In this document: positions 23,556 to 31,850 of the stretch, piece after piece
Numbering within the stretch: position 1 is the first letter of the stretch
How the letters are laid out: each line of letters starts with the position of its first letter
Notes under the pieces: generated by a model
Databases searched by the model: none
What the model was told of the DNA's origin: nothing
Seen by the model: the letters and a program-made list of their open reading frames with translations, nothing else
Program-made: the position numbers and the translations under genes
Assembly (NCBI GenBank): GCA_965248765.1
Contig: CBDFKF010000001.1
Location: 124,001 to 188,000 of the forward strand
DNA length: 64,000 nt
Direction: 5' to 3'
Origin: CBDFKF01 sp965248765
GTDB lineage: Bacteria > Pseudomonadota > Alphaproteobacteria > VGEJ01

Positions 23556-23993
23556 ATGGCAATGAACGCGAAGACGATGGCGCGCGGCAAGAAGATGCGG
23601 TGGGACATCATCGGCAAGGAGATCATGGACCCGATCTATGCGAACCTCGGTCCGGCCACGCGCGATCAGCAGGACTACGTCACTGAGTTCGCCTGGGGCG
23701 AGGTCTTCGCGCGGTCCGGTCTTCCGGCCAAGACCCGCATACTGCTCAACCTGGCGATGCTGACACAGCTCGGCGAGTGGCAGGTGCTGCGCTTCCACAT
23801 CGGCGGAGCGCTGCGCCTGGGCTGCACACGAACCGAGATTCGCGAGACCCTCATCCAGACCAACACCTTCGCCGGCTTCGTCCGCTCGACCCTGGCGTGC
23901 GGCGTCGCCCAGGAGGTGTTCAAAGAGGCCGATGCCGCAAAGCGGGCGGTGGCCCGGACCCGAAGCAAGCCCAAGCGTCGGGCGAAACGCTAA
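23556..23993 (+). CDS. Carboxymuconolactone decarboxylase family protein
   Basis: 145 residues from the ATG at 23556. The AhpD/CMD fold is recognisable: DQQDYVTEFAWGEVFARSGL, KTRILLNLAMLTQLGEWQVL, FHIGGALRLGCTRTEIRETL. The PcaC-type pattern (no CxxC, unlike AhpD) suggests a decarboxylase or related enzyme. The C-terminal tail is very basic (KRAVARTRSKPKRRAKR). Divergent from the LLM operon with about 265 bp between. An in-frame start further upstream (23322) gives a long N-terminus without family similarity. Confidence 0.8.
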   Translation: MAMNAKTMARGKKMRWDIIGKEIMDPIYANLGPATRDQQDYVTEFAWGEVFARSGLPAKTRILLNLAMLTQLGEWQVLRFHIGGALRLGCTRTEIRETLIQTNTFAGFVRSTLACGVAQEVFKEADAAKRAVARTRSKPKRRAKR

Positions 23994-23998
23994 GCGGA

Positions 23999-25030
23999 CT
24001 ATCCGCTGTGCAGTCTTAGGAGATCGGCAAGGATCGCATAGCCCGTCGGACCCGGCCCCGCGCCGGGCCCGACGATCGTGATCTCGCCGAGGAGGTCGGT
24101 GGCGAAGGTGAGCGCGTTGGTCGCGCTACCGATCCCTGCCAGCGGATCGTCGAGCGCGAGCTGTCGTAGGGCGACCTCGCCGAGGATGCGGTCGCCCGAA
24201 CGCCGGGCCGCACCAATCAGTTTGTAGCGGTGGCCCTCGCCTCGGGCGCGCTGGATGTCCGCGATAGTGATCTCAGTAATCCCTTGGCACGCGACGTCAC
24301 TGGGCTTGAGATCGCCCCCCATCAACGTATTCGCGAGGATCACGACCTTGGCGCGAGCATCGAAGCCCCTGACGTCAGCGTCGGGCTTGGCCTCGGCATA
24401 GCCGGCCGCCTGGGCCTGGGCCAAAGCTTCGGCGTAGGCGACGCCTGCTTCCATCTCGCTGAGAATGTAGTTTGTGGTGCCGTTGAGAATTCCGCGCATC
24501 TCTCGAATCTCATTGCCCACGAAGCAGTGGCGCGCCAGGTTGAAGACAGGAGTTCCGCTCAGCACCGTCCCCTCGAAAAGGAACTGGGCCCCGTGCGCGA
24601 CGGCGAGCGCGCCGAGCTCGCGATGCGCAAGCGCCACCGGCCCCTTGTTGCTCGTCACGATGCTCTTTCCCGCCTCCAGGGCCGCCCGGCAATGGGAAAT
24701 TGCCGGCTCGCCCGTCTCTAGGTCCGTGTAGGCGAGCTCGGCGACCGTATCGGCATTGCATTCGCGGATCATCGTGAGCGCATCCCAGTTTCGCGTAGCG
24801 TCCGCGAAACGCCCACGATCACGCACATCGCACAGCAACTGGCCGAGGTCGAGCCCATCAGGGTCGTAGACCGTGCCCCACCGAAGGTCGCTCACGGCGA
24901 CGACGTCGCAGCGAAAGCCGTTCGCCATCTCGAGTGCCGCCTGCTTGTCGCGCAGGATCTCGCAAAGCGCCTGCCCGACGACACCGAATCCGACCAGCGC
25001 GAGACGTATTTTCTTGGGTTGTGTGGCCAC
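23999..25030 (-). CDS. Homoserine dehydrogenase
   Basis: 343 residues, the short form without a C-terminal ACT domain. NAD(P) binding GFGVVGQ near the start (IRLALVGFGVVGQALCEILR), ALEAGKSIVTSNKGPVAL, the signature EMRGILNGTTNYILSEMEAG, and DADVRGFDARAKVVILANTL with the catalytic Asp/Lys. Reduces aspartate semialdehyde to homoserine for threonine and methionine synthesis. ACT-less forms of this kind are often secondary copies; a main hom gene may exist elsewhere. Convergent with the CMD gene, only 5 bp between the stops. Confidence 0.85.
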   Translation of the reverse strand: MATQPKKIRLALVGFGVVGQALCEILRDKQAALEMANGFRCDVVAVSDLRWGTVYDPDGLDLGQLLCDVRDRGRFADATRNWDALTMIRECNADTVAELAYTDLETGEPAISHCRAALEAGKSIVTSNKGPVALAHRELGALAVAHGAQFLFEGTVLSGTPVFNLARHCFVGNEIREMRGILNGTTNYILSEMEAGVAYAEALAQAQAAGYAEAKPDADVRGFDARAKVVILANTLMGGDLKPSDVACQGITEITIADIQRARGEGHRYKLIGAARRSGDRILGEVALRQLALDDPLAGIGSATNALTFATDLLGEITIVGPGAGPGPTGYAILADLLRLHSG

Positions 25031-25205
25031 GGCGAGCCGAGTGCTGTGAGGTACTGAGGCCGGATCGTAGGCGGCCGTCGAGTGAAGGCCAACCCCAACG
25101 ATCGGGGCGCTAGTCGCTTTGCACAGACGCGAGAATCGTGCGACTGACTAGGCGCCGCCGCGATCGCGGCTCATCACCCCCCGCCGACGCCGCAAACCTC
25201 GCGCG

Positions 25206-26096
25206 ATGATGAGCACCGCCGCCCTTTACCTCGCCATCGTCCTGTTCTGGGGAACTCTTTTCTTCGCGGTGACATTCCAGGTCGACGCGGTCGCGCCAGA
25301 GGTGTCCGTGGCCTACCGCTTTGCGCTGGCTGGCGTGCTCGTCCTTGCGTGGTGCGTATGGCGCAGGCGGCGCCTTGTTTTCACCTGGCGCCAGCATTTG
25401 TTGTTAGCGCTCCAGGGCGTGATCATGTTCTCGCTGACCGATCTCTTGCTCTACAACGCCATTCGCTTCATCTCGAGCGGACTCGTTGCTCTGATCCTCA
25501 GCACGCTGCCCATCATGAACATCCTGTTCGCCGCGCTGTTGTTGGGGATGCCGATCCGCCCGGTGGTTTTGGCCGGTGCGTTGATGGGCCTCGCCGGCAT
25601 CGCCATGGTGTTCTGGCGCGACCTCGCCGCATTCGATTTGTCGAGCCCCGGGCTCATCGGCTTCGTCCTTTGCCTGGGGACAACCGCAGCAGGCTCGCTC
25701 GCGCAGATCCTGTCCGCACGCAATCAGCGGGCTGGCATACCTGTGGTTGAGACCGTGGGCTTCTGTATGCTCTACGGAGCCGGCTTTTCCACGATCGTAT
25801 GCCTGTGGCTCGGCCGCTCGTTTACGTGGGACTGGTCAGCCGCATACGTCGTTTCATTTGTTTACATCCTATTGCCCTGCACGCTGTTCGCCTGGACGTT
25901 CTACCTGGTCGTCCTCGGTCGGATCGGCCCCGACCGCTCCGCCTACGTCAATATCCTCGCCCCGATCGTCGCGCTGGCCATCTCGACTTTGTTCGAGGAC
26001 TTCCGCTGGACCGGCCTCTCGCTTGCCGGTGCCGCCGCGATCCTCGGCGGCAGCCTGCTGATCCTCACGAGCTTCCGCCGCCCCGTCGCAGCCTAG
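25206..26096 (+). CDS. EamA/DMT-family transporter
   Basis: 296 residues with about ten hydrophobic helices in two EamA halves, e.g. LYLAIVLFWGTLFFAVTFQV, HLLLALQGVIMFSLTDLLLY, LVALILSTLPIMNILFAALL and ILAPIVALAISTLFEDFRWT. Inner-membrane drug/metabolite exporter; the substrate is unknown. The last 15 codons (LLILTSFRRPVAA and stop) are also found at 27071-27114, because the tandem duplication starts inside this gene. A start at 25209 is equally possible. Confidence 0.85.
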   Translation: MMSTAALYLAIVLFWGTLFFAVTFQVDAVAPEVSVAYRFALAGVLVLAWCVWRRRRLVFTWRQHLLLALQGVIMFSLTDLLLYNAIRFISSGLVALILSTLPIMNILFAALLLGMPIRPVVLAGALMGLAGIAMVFWRDLAAFDLSSPGLIGFVLCLGTTAAGSLAQILSARNQRAGIPVVETVGFCMLYGAGFSTIVCLWLGRSFTWDWSAAYVVSFVYILLPCTLFAWTFYLVVLGRIGPDRSAYVNILAPIVALAISTLFEDFRWTGLSLAGAAAILGGSLLILTSFRRPVAA

Positions 26097-27069
26097 GCGC
26101 TTACCGAGACCGGCGGTGCCTGCGAACACGAGCTCGCGTACTCCCGCCCGCGTGTTAGCCTCAGGTCATGCGTCTGGTGGTCGCCATGATTCTGGCCATC
26201 GTCACCTTCAGCTCAGCGGCCACCGCAAGCGGGGTTTGGCGTGCCGGACAAATCCCATCGGATCCGGCAATCCGCCTGCTCATTCTGATCCATCAGTTTG
26301 AGAGAGTGGTCCTAAGTGCTCCTGAGGGGTTGCTGCACGCCGTTTGGCGCTATGAGACGCCGCTCAGCTACGCCCTCGTTAGCGACGATGACGATGCGCT
26401 CGCGATCTACGGTCCGGTGATCGAACGGCGCATGGAGCTGTTGGCAGAGCTCACCGGGCGATCGATAACGAAATCCCCGGTCGCGGCTGCAACGGTCCGT
26501 ATCGGCCTAGTCCCCGGCCCCGAGGTCTCGCGATTCGTGCGTACGCAAACTTGATATCAGCCGGGACCCCGAGGCCGGCGCGGTACCCCTGCGCTGCTAT
26601 GGACTTGCTTTGAACAGCGAGGATGGGGAACTTGGGCGGGCGGCCGTCGCTGTTGCTACCGACTATCCCAGTCGTGTCATTCGACACTGCATTGCGCAGG
26701 AATTGACGCTATTCGTGGGCCTGGTCGGCTGGAGCTGCTTCATTCGGCCGTCGATCTTTTGCCAAGAAGATCTGTTGCCAGAGCTCCCCTGGTACGACCG
26801 GCTCATGATTCGCGTGCTTTACGATCCAGACCTACCGGCCGGTACGCCCCGCAAGGAAGCGCTAGCCACCGCGCGCGAAGTCATCGCCAGCTACCTTGTA
26901 AACGAGCCACCCCCAGGTGATGTATCGCCCTGAACATCCGCTCGTATACCTACTCCCAGAGTGGGTGTCTTTCCGGTGTACGGCGAACTGCCCAGCCAAA
27001 CAGGTATCGCAGCGAGCAAATCGAAGATCCAGTGTCGAGGCTCTGTGAATTCCGCGAGTCCGTGAAGGT
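26051..27069 (+). repeat. Tandem duplication, unit 1 (1019 bp)
   Basis: Unit 1 begins with CAGCC inside the transporter gene and ends where CAGCC recurs at 27070. It holds the last 15 codons of the transporter, a DUF2927-like gene with a frameshift, and the 3' end of the convergent 27910-28692 type gene. Unit 2 (27070-28088) has the same length and content. The three junctions (26051, 27070, 28089) all carry CAGCC, so the duplication arose by a 5-bp microhomology crossover. Confidence 0.9.
26168..26933 (+). pseudogene. DUF2927-like secreted protein, frameshifted copy
   Basis: Homologue of the intact gene 27188-27952. The signal peptide and N-terminal half are intact (MRLVVAMILAIVTFSSAATA). 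At about 26538 one extra base shifts the frame, so reading ends at TGA (26552-26554) after FVRTQT. The downstream half continues in another frame (KLDISRDPEAGAVPLRCYGL ... SCFIRPSIFCQEDLLPELPW ... EPPPGDVSP). Total length 766 bp, one more than the intact copy. Either a pseudogene made redundant by the duplication or an assembly error. Confidence 0.85.
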
Positions 27070-28088
27070 CAGCCTGCTGATCCTCACGAGCTTCCGCCGC
27101 CCCGTCGCAGCCTAGGCGCTTACCAAGACCGGGCGGTGCCTGCGAACACGAGCTCGCGTACTCCCGCCCGCGTGTTAGCCTCAGGTCATGCGTCTGGTGG
27201 TCGCCATGATTCTAGCCATCGTCACCTTCAGCTCAGCGGCCACCGCAAGCGGGGTTTGGCGTGCCGGACAAATCCCGGCCGATCCCGAAATCCGCCTACT
27301 CATCCTGATCCATCAGTTTGAGAGAGTGGCATTGCACGCCCCGGAGGGGCTCTTACCCGTGATCTCGCGTTACGAGAGTCCGCTCAGCTACGCTCTCGTT
27401 AGCGACGACCGCGATGCCCTGGCGATTTACGGTCCCGTGATTGAGCGACGCATGGAGCAGTTGGCCGAGCTCACGGGGCAATCCGCGACGAAATCACCGG
27501 CAGCGACCGCGACCGTCAATATCAGTTTGGTCCCGGCTGTCGATGTGTCACGATTTGTTGACGGGCATCTCGATCTTGGCCCTGACCCCGAGACTGATGG
27601 GATGTCGTTTCATTGCTATGGCTTCGCCCTCTCGGGCGAACACGCTCAGCTGGAGCGGGCGGCCGTCGCCTTCGCTACCGACATAATCAGCCGCTTTATT
27701 CGGCACTGTATCGCGCGGGAACTCACGAGACTCGTAGGCCTGGCCGGTTCAAGTTGCTTCATTCGGCCATCGATCTTTTGCCCGGACGACTTGCTGCTGG
27801 AGCTCGCCTGGTACGATCGGCTGATGATTCGGGTGCTCTACCATCCAGACCTGCGGGCCGGTACACCCCGCAAGGAGGCGCTAGCCACTGCCCGCCAAGT
27901 CATCGCCAGCTACCTTGTAAACGAGCCACCCCCAGGTGATGTATCGCCCTGAACATCCGCTCGTATACCTACTCCCAGGGTGGGTGTCTTTCCGGTGTAC
28001 GGCGAACTCCCCAGCCAAACAGGTATCGCGGCGAGCAAGTCGAAGATCCAATGTCGTGGCTCGGTGAATTCCGCGAGTCCGTGAAGGT
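27070..28088 (+). repeat. Tandem duplication, unit 2 (1019 bp)
   Basis: Second unit, joined to unit 1 at CAGCC (27070-27074) and ending at CAGCC (28089-28093). It starts with a non-functional copy of the transporter 3' end. The coding parts have diverged substantially (about a quarter of the codons), while the non-coding ends are nearly identical, so the duplication is not very recent or the ends have been kept alike by conversion. Confidence 0.9.
27188..27952 (+). CDS. Secreted DUF2927-like protein
   Basis: 254 residues with a signal peptide (MRLVVAMILAIVTFSSAATASG), so exported to the periplasm. The C-terminal part SCFIRPSIFCPDDLLLELAW, then RLMIRVLYHPDLRAGTPRKEA, has the LLY.P....G..R.EAL pattern I associate with DUF2927, a family of unknown function common in alphaproteobacteria. 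Cys pairs (FHCYGF, SCFIRPSIFC) could form disulphides. Its last 43 bp overlap the convergent gene at 27910-28692. Family name given with moderate confidence. Confidence 0.7.
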   Translation: MRLVVAMILAIVTFSSAATASGVWRAGQIPADPEIRLLILIHQFERVALHAPEGLLPVISRYESPLSYALVSDDRDALAIYGPVIERRMEQLAELTGQSATKSPAATATVNISLVPAVDVSRFVDGHLDLGPDPETDGMSFHCYGFALSGEHAQLERAAVAFATDIISRFIRHCIARELTRLVGLAGSSCFIRPSIFCPDDLLLELAWYDRLMIRVLYHPDLRAGTPRKEALATARQVIASYLVNEPPPGDVSP

Positions 28089-28692
28089 CAGCCGGGTCGC
28101 TGAAATCGCCTCCAGTTACACGCTCCACTGCCTGGCGATCAGCTTCCGTCACCTCCGAGGCGAGCTGATTCCGCATCTTCTGCGCCTTGAGAGCGTGCGG
28201 ACGGATGTTGGCCTTTGCCTGAGGCGTGAGCTGTAAGGGCGGCTGCCTCGCCTCGCTAGAGCCATCATCGCCATCCAATCCGGGTTGCGCCAGTGCCAAC
28301 AGGGCCAATAGCCCGTCGGCCGCCGCGAGATCCGATCTTGAAGGCCGCGCCCGCGGTGCGGCGGTCGGTATCGTCTCCAAGGGGCGGCGGGCCGCCTGCC
28401 CCGGATTGGCGGTCCCACGCGATGCGGACGGCGCTGCGGTTGGTAGGTCTTCGAAGGGACTGCGCGTCGTCCGGCCCAGATCGTCAGCGCCGCTCCCGCC
28501 TATCAGGCCGCTAGATTCGCCATTGCCGTCGAAATCGGTCGGCGTGAACATGCGTCGCTCACGATCCCGGGCGCCGAGCTTGGCGCGTACCTGCCTGCGT
28601 CTAATCTCATCGAGCAGCCGCGGATCGATCTCATACACCAGCGAGCCCTCCCGCCGCTTCGGGACTGCTACCCAGACCCAGAATGTTGGCAT
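27910..28692 (-). CDS. Hypothetical protein, low-complexity middle
   Basis: 260 residues, no family recognised. It starts MPTFWVWVAVPKRREGSLVY, followed by a basic helix (DEIRRRQVRAKLGARDRERR). A disordered Gly/Ser/Pro/Ala-rich middle holds two similar segments (FEDLPTAAPSASRG, LETIPTAAPRARPS). A helical part follows, and the C-terminus reads HWIFDLLAAIPVWLGSSPYT with a possible short hydrophobic stretch. The last 60 or so codons lie in duplication unit 2 and are repeated, without the rest of the gene, in unit 1 (about 26890-27069). AT-rich DNA just upstream (28722-28748) may hold its promoter. Confidence 0.45.
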   Translation of the reverse strand: MPTFWVWVAVPKRREGSLVYEIDPRLLDEIRRRQVRAKLGARDRERRMFTPTDFDGNGESSGLIGGSGADDLGRTTRSPFEDLPTAAPSASRGTANPGQAARRPLETIPTAAPRARPSRSDLAAADGLLALLALAQPGLDGDDGSSEARQPPLQLTPQAKANIRPHALKAQKMRNQLASEVTEADRQAVERVTGGDFSDPADLHGLAEFTEPRHWIFDLLAAIPVWLGSSPYTGKTPTLGVGIRADVQGDTSPGGGSFTR

Positions 28693-28830
28693 TCCTCATC
28701 GCTATGTCCTCCCACGCCCACATATATCATATATATGTTACATATTAGCAACCGCGATTGCTTGTGTCGAGGACGAATACCGCTATAACGCTGTGAGGTC
28801 GGTCCGAGCCAGCTATCGCCGCCAGGATCG

Positions 28831-28857
28831 GCAGAACATCAATATGTGATGTTCTGC
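28831..28857. other. Perfect 11-bp palindrome with 5-nt loop
   Basis: GCAGAACATCA-ATATG-TGATGTTCTGC. It lies 21 bp past the end of the reductase gene at 28878 and about 140 bp upstream of the 28692 start. No U-tract follows on either strand, so it is either a factor-independent hairpin that ends acuI transcripts poorly, or an operator for a dimeric regulator. Confidence 0.6.
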
Positions 28858-28877
28858 GTTGGAGGACGGGTGTGGCG

Positions 28878-29873
28878 TCAGGCGCTGAGGTCGACGACCG
28901 TCCGGCCGCGGACGCGACCCTTGAGAATCTCGCTAGCGAGATCCGGCAATGCTGCCAACGGCGCGATGTTGGTCATGACCTTTAGCTTGTCCTTGGGCAG
29001 ATCGCGGGCGAGGCGACCCCACGCCTCCTTGCGGGCGGCCAAGGGCGCGGCCGGCGAGTTGATGCCGATCAGGCTCACGCCACGCAGGATGAACGGCAGG
29101 ACGGTCGTCGCCAGCTCGATGCCGGCGGCGTTCCCGCAGGCCGCGACCGCCCCGTTCTCGCCGGTTTGGCGTAGCACCGAGGCGAGCGGCGCGCCGCCGA
29201 CCGAATCGATGGCGCCGGCAAACCGCCCCTTTTCGAGCGGCCGGTCCGAGGCCGCGGCCAGCTCTTCGCGGGCGATGATCTCCGAGGCCCCGAGATCGCC
29301 GAGATACGCATGAACCTCCGCCCGCCCGGTGCTCGCGGCAACCCTGTAGCCGAGCGCGGCCAACAGGGCCACGGCCATGCTGCCGACGCCACCCGCCGCC
29401 CCGGTCACGACGACCGGCGAATCGCCCGGCGCCACTCCGTGCCGCTCGAGCGCCATCACGCTCAGCATCGCCGTCAGGCCAGCCGTGCCGATCGCCATCG
29501 CCTCGCGCAAATCCAGACCGTCGGGCAGACGCGTTAGCCATTCCGCCTGCACCCGCGCCTTCTGGGCGAAGCCACCCCAATGGCTCTCGCCAAGGCCCCA
29601 GCCGGTGGCCAGCACACGATCGCCGGACGCGTAATCCGGTGACGTCGATTCCTCGACGGTCCCGGCGAGATCGATCCCGGGCACCATCGGAAGGCGGCGG
29701 AGGATGCGGGCCTTGTTGCCGTCGATCGCCAGGCCGTCCTTGTAATTGAGGCTCGAGTACGCGACCGCGACCGTCACCTCGCCATCTGGCAGGTCGGCAA
29801 CAGCAACGTCTTTGACACCGACCGTAAACCCGCCGTCGTCCTCGGCGACCAGCGCCTTGAAAGTGGCGGCCAT
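28878..29873 (-). CDS. acuI: Acrylyl-CoA reductase / YhdH-type quinone oxidoreductase
   Basis: 331 residues of the medium-chain dehydrogenase fold without zinc ligands. Start FKALVAEDDGGFTVGVKDVA; SSLNYKDGLAIDGNKARILR and PMVPGIDLAGTVEES are hallmark sequences of the AcuI/YhdH subgroup; the NADPH site is VVVTGAAGGVGSMAVALLAA. AcuI reduces acryloyl-CoA to propionyl-CoA in 3-hydroxypropionate and DMSP metabolism. It follows the thiolase gene after 8 bp, same direction, so a role in acyl-CoA metabolism is likely. Symbol assigned by subgroup likeness. Confidence 0.8.
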   Translation of the reverse strand: MAATFKALVAEDDGGFTVGVKDVAVADLPDGEVTVAVAYSSLNYKDGLAIDGNKARILRRLPMVPGIDLAGTVEESTSPDYASGDRVLATGWGLGESHWGGFAQKARVQAEWLTRLPDGLDLREAMAIGTAGLTAMLSVMALERHGVAPGDSPVVVTGAAGGVGSMAVALLAALGYRVAASTGRAEVHAYLGDLGASEIIAREELAAASDRPLEKGRFAGAIDSVGGAPLASVLRQTGENGAVAACGNAAGIELATTVLPFILRGVSLIGINSPAAPLAARKEAWGRLARDLPKDKLKVMTNIAPLAALPDLASEILKGRVRGRTVVDLSA

Positions 29874-29881
29874 GGGTGCGG

Positions 29882-31048
29882 CTAGCGCAGCGCCTCGAGG
29901 ACCGAGGCGTAATTCGCGACCATTGCCCCGCCCATATTGAAGACTGCCGCGAGTTGCGCATCGGGCACCTGGATGGCACCGGCAGTACCTGTGACCTGCC
30001 GCGCGGCCAGCACGTGCATGCTGACCCCTGTCGCGCCGACCGGGTGCCCCTTGGCCTTGAGGCCGCCAGAGGGGTTGATCGGCAGGCGCCCGTCCTTCTC
30101 GGTCCAGCCCTCCTCGATCGCTCGCGCCCCCTCGCCTTCCGGGGTCAAGCCGATCGCCTCGTACTCCAGAAGCTCGGCGACGGTGAAACAGTCGTGCACC
30201 TCGGCGAGGCTCAGATCGTCGAGCCCGATGCCGGCCTGCGCGAGCGCGCGCTGCCAGGCGAGCCTCGGCGCCTCCATCGCCAGCACGTCACGCTTCGACA
30301 TCGGCAGGATATCGTTGACGTGCTGGGCGGCCCGGAACACCACCGCCTTTTTCATGCCGAGCGCGGTGTCGACATCGGTGAGCACGGCGGCGGCGGCCCC
30401 ATCCGCGACGGTCGAGCAATCGGTGCGCTTGAGCGGCGCGGCGACGATCGGGTTCTTGTCCGATTCGGTGCGGCAGAACTCGAAACCGAGGTCCTTCTGC
30501 AGGTGCGCCAGCGGATTGACCGAGCCGTTGCGGTGGTTCTTGGCGGCGATGCGGGCGAGCGCATCGCTCTGATCGCCATATTTCTGAAAGTAGCGCTGCG
30601 CGAGCTGACCGAAGATGCCTGGGAAACTCAGCCCCTCGCCGGCCTCCTCCTTGTAGTAGCTCGCCTTGGCGAGCGAGTCCGTCACCCGATCGAGGCTCGC
30701 CGCCGTCATCTTCTCGACGCCGACTACGAGCGCGAGGCGGCTCCGTCCCGCGCGAATCGCGTCGATCGCACCGTACATCGCGGCCGAGCCCGAGGCGCAC
30801 GCGTTCTCGAACCGAGTCGCCGGCGTGAAGCGCATCGCCTCATCCACCTGCAGCACCAGTGAAGCGGCGAAGTCTTGGTTCTCCATCCCGGCGTTGAAGG
30901 TGCCGAGGAAGATTTCGTCGATGTCGCCCGGCCCGACCCCGGCGTCCGCAATGGCATCCGCCGCGGCGGTGGTGACCAGCGCCTCGAGGTCCATGTCGTC
31001 GAGCTTGCCGAAGCGGGTGTGGCTCCAGCCCACCATGCAGACGCTCAT
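29882..31048 (-). CDS. Thiolase family protein (acetyl-CoA acetyltransferase / SCP-x type)
   Basis: 388 residues. The acyl-accepting Cys is in RFENACASGSAAMYGAIDAI, the mid motif in SLAEVHDCFTVAELLEYEAI, and the catalytic His in GGLKAKGHPVGATGVSMHVL. The HDCFT form and the absence of a second GxCxSG block near the C-terminus place it with SCP-x / lipid-transfer-type thiolases rather than with PhaA. It may cleave or condense branched 3-ketoacyl-CoA. Upstream gene of the pair with acuI. Confidence 0.85.
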   Translation of the reverse strand: MSVCMVGWSHTRFGKLDDMDLEALVTTAAADAIADAGVGPGDIDEIFLGTFNAGMENQDFAASLVLQVDEAMRFTPATRFENACASGSAAMYGAIDAIRAGRSRLALVVGVEKMTAASLDRVTDSLAKASYYKEEAGEGLSFPGIFGQLAQRYFQKYGDQSDALARIAAKNHRNGSVNPLAHLQKDLGFEFCRTESDKNPIVAAPLKRTDCSTVADGAAAAVLTDVDTALGMKKAVVFRAAQHVNDILPMSKRDVLAMEAPRLAWQRALAQAGIGLDDLSLAEVHDCFTVAELLEYEAIGLTPEGEGARAIEEGWTEKDGRLPINPSGGLKAKGHPVGATGVSMHVLAARQVTGTAGAIQVPDAQLAAVFNMGGAMVANYASVLEALR

Positions 31049-31268
31049 ATCGCGCTCCTGTTCCTAACGTGAGTGCGCGGCGCACCATGCTGCGACCCGC
31101 CGCAACCTAGCAGATGTGATGGGCCTAACCGAGTGCGACATGGGATCGACCGTTCAGAGGTCAACTTGCATGCGTCACGGCCACCCCTCGTTGCTTGACT
31201 TTCATGGGGCTCGGGCAAACAGTGCGCCCGAGCGCAAGGCCCTGACCGAGCGTGAGATTCGCGGCGTC

Positions 31269-31850
31269 GTGATCCATAAGACCGCTTCCATCCACCCGAC
31301 TGCCTGCATCGACGAGCCGGTGGAAATCGGCGCTGGTGCCCGCATCTGGCATTTCTGCCACGTGCTCGCGGGCTCGCGCATCGGCCGCGATTGCGTCATC
31401 GGCCAGAACGTGATGATCGGGCCCGATGTGGAGATCGGCGATCGCTGCAAAATCCAGAACAACGTCAGCGTCTATCCCGGCGTTACGCTGGAGGACGGCG
31501 TGTTCTGCGGACCGAGCTGCGTTTTCACCAACGTGATCAACCCGCGCGCCGAGATCGAACGCAAGGACGAGTTCCGACCGACCGTGGTGCGTCGCGGGGC
31601 GACCATCGGCGCCAACGCCACCATCGTCTGCGGGGTCACGCTCGGGGCGTGGTGCCTGATCGGCGCCGGCGCCGTCATCGTCCGCGACGTCCCCGCCTTC
31701 GCCCTCATGGCCGGCGTACCGGCCCGGCGCATCGGCTGGGTTTCCCGCGCGGGCGAGACTCTGGGCCCGGATCTCGTGTGCCCGCGCACCGGCGAGCGGT
31801 ATGCGCTGAGCGCCAACGAGACGCTGGTCGAAGCCGAAACGGCCGCCTGA
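31269..31850 (+). CDS. Nucleotide-sugar N-acetyltransferase, WbpD/WlbB-like
   Basis: 193 residues from the GTG at 31269; the frame is open from 31116, but homologues begin about here (VIHKTASIHPTACIDEPVEI). Left-handed beta-helix hexapeptide repeats run through IGRDCVIGQNVMIGPDVEIG and CKIQNNVSVYPGVTLEDGVF. The CGPSCVFTNVINPRAEIERK loop is typical of UDP-2-acetamido-3-amino-glucuronate N-acetyltransferases. A Cys-containing tail (GPDLVCPRTGERYAL) is also found in WbpD. Transfers acetyl to the 3-amino group. Its TGA overlaps the ATG of the next gene, the aminotransferase that makes this amino group. Confidence 0.8.
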   Translation: MIHKTASIHPTACIDEPVEIGAGARIWHFCHVLAGSRIGRDCVIGQNVMIGPDVEIGDRCKIQNNVSVYPGVTLEDGVFCGPSCVFTNVINPRAEIERKDEFRPTVVRRGATIGANATIVCGVTLGAWCLIGAGAVIVRDVPAFALMAGVPARRIGWVSRAGETLGPDLVCPRTGERYALSANETLVEAETAA

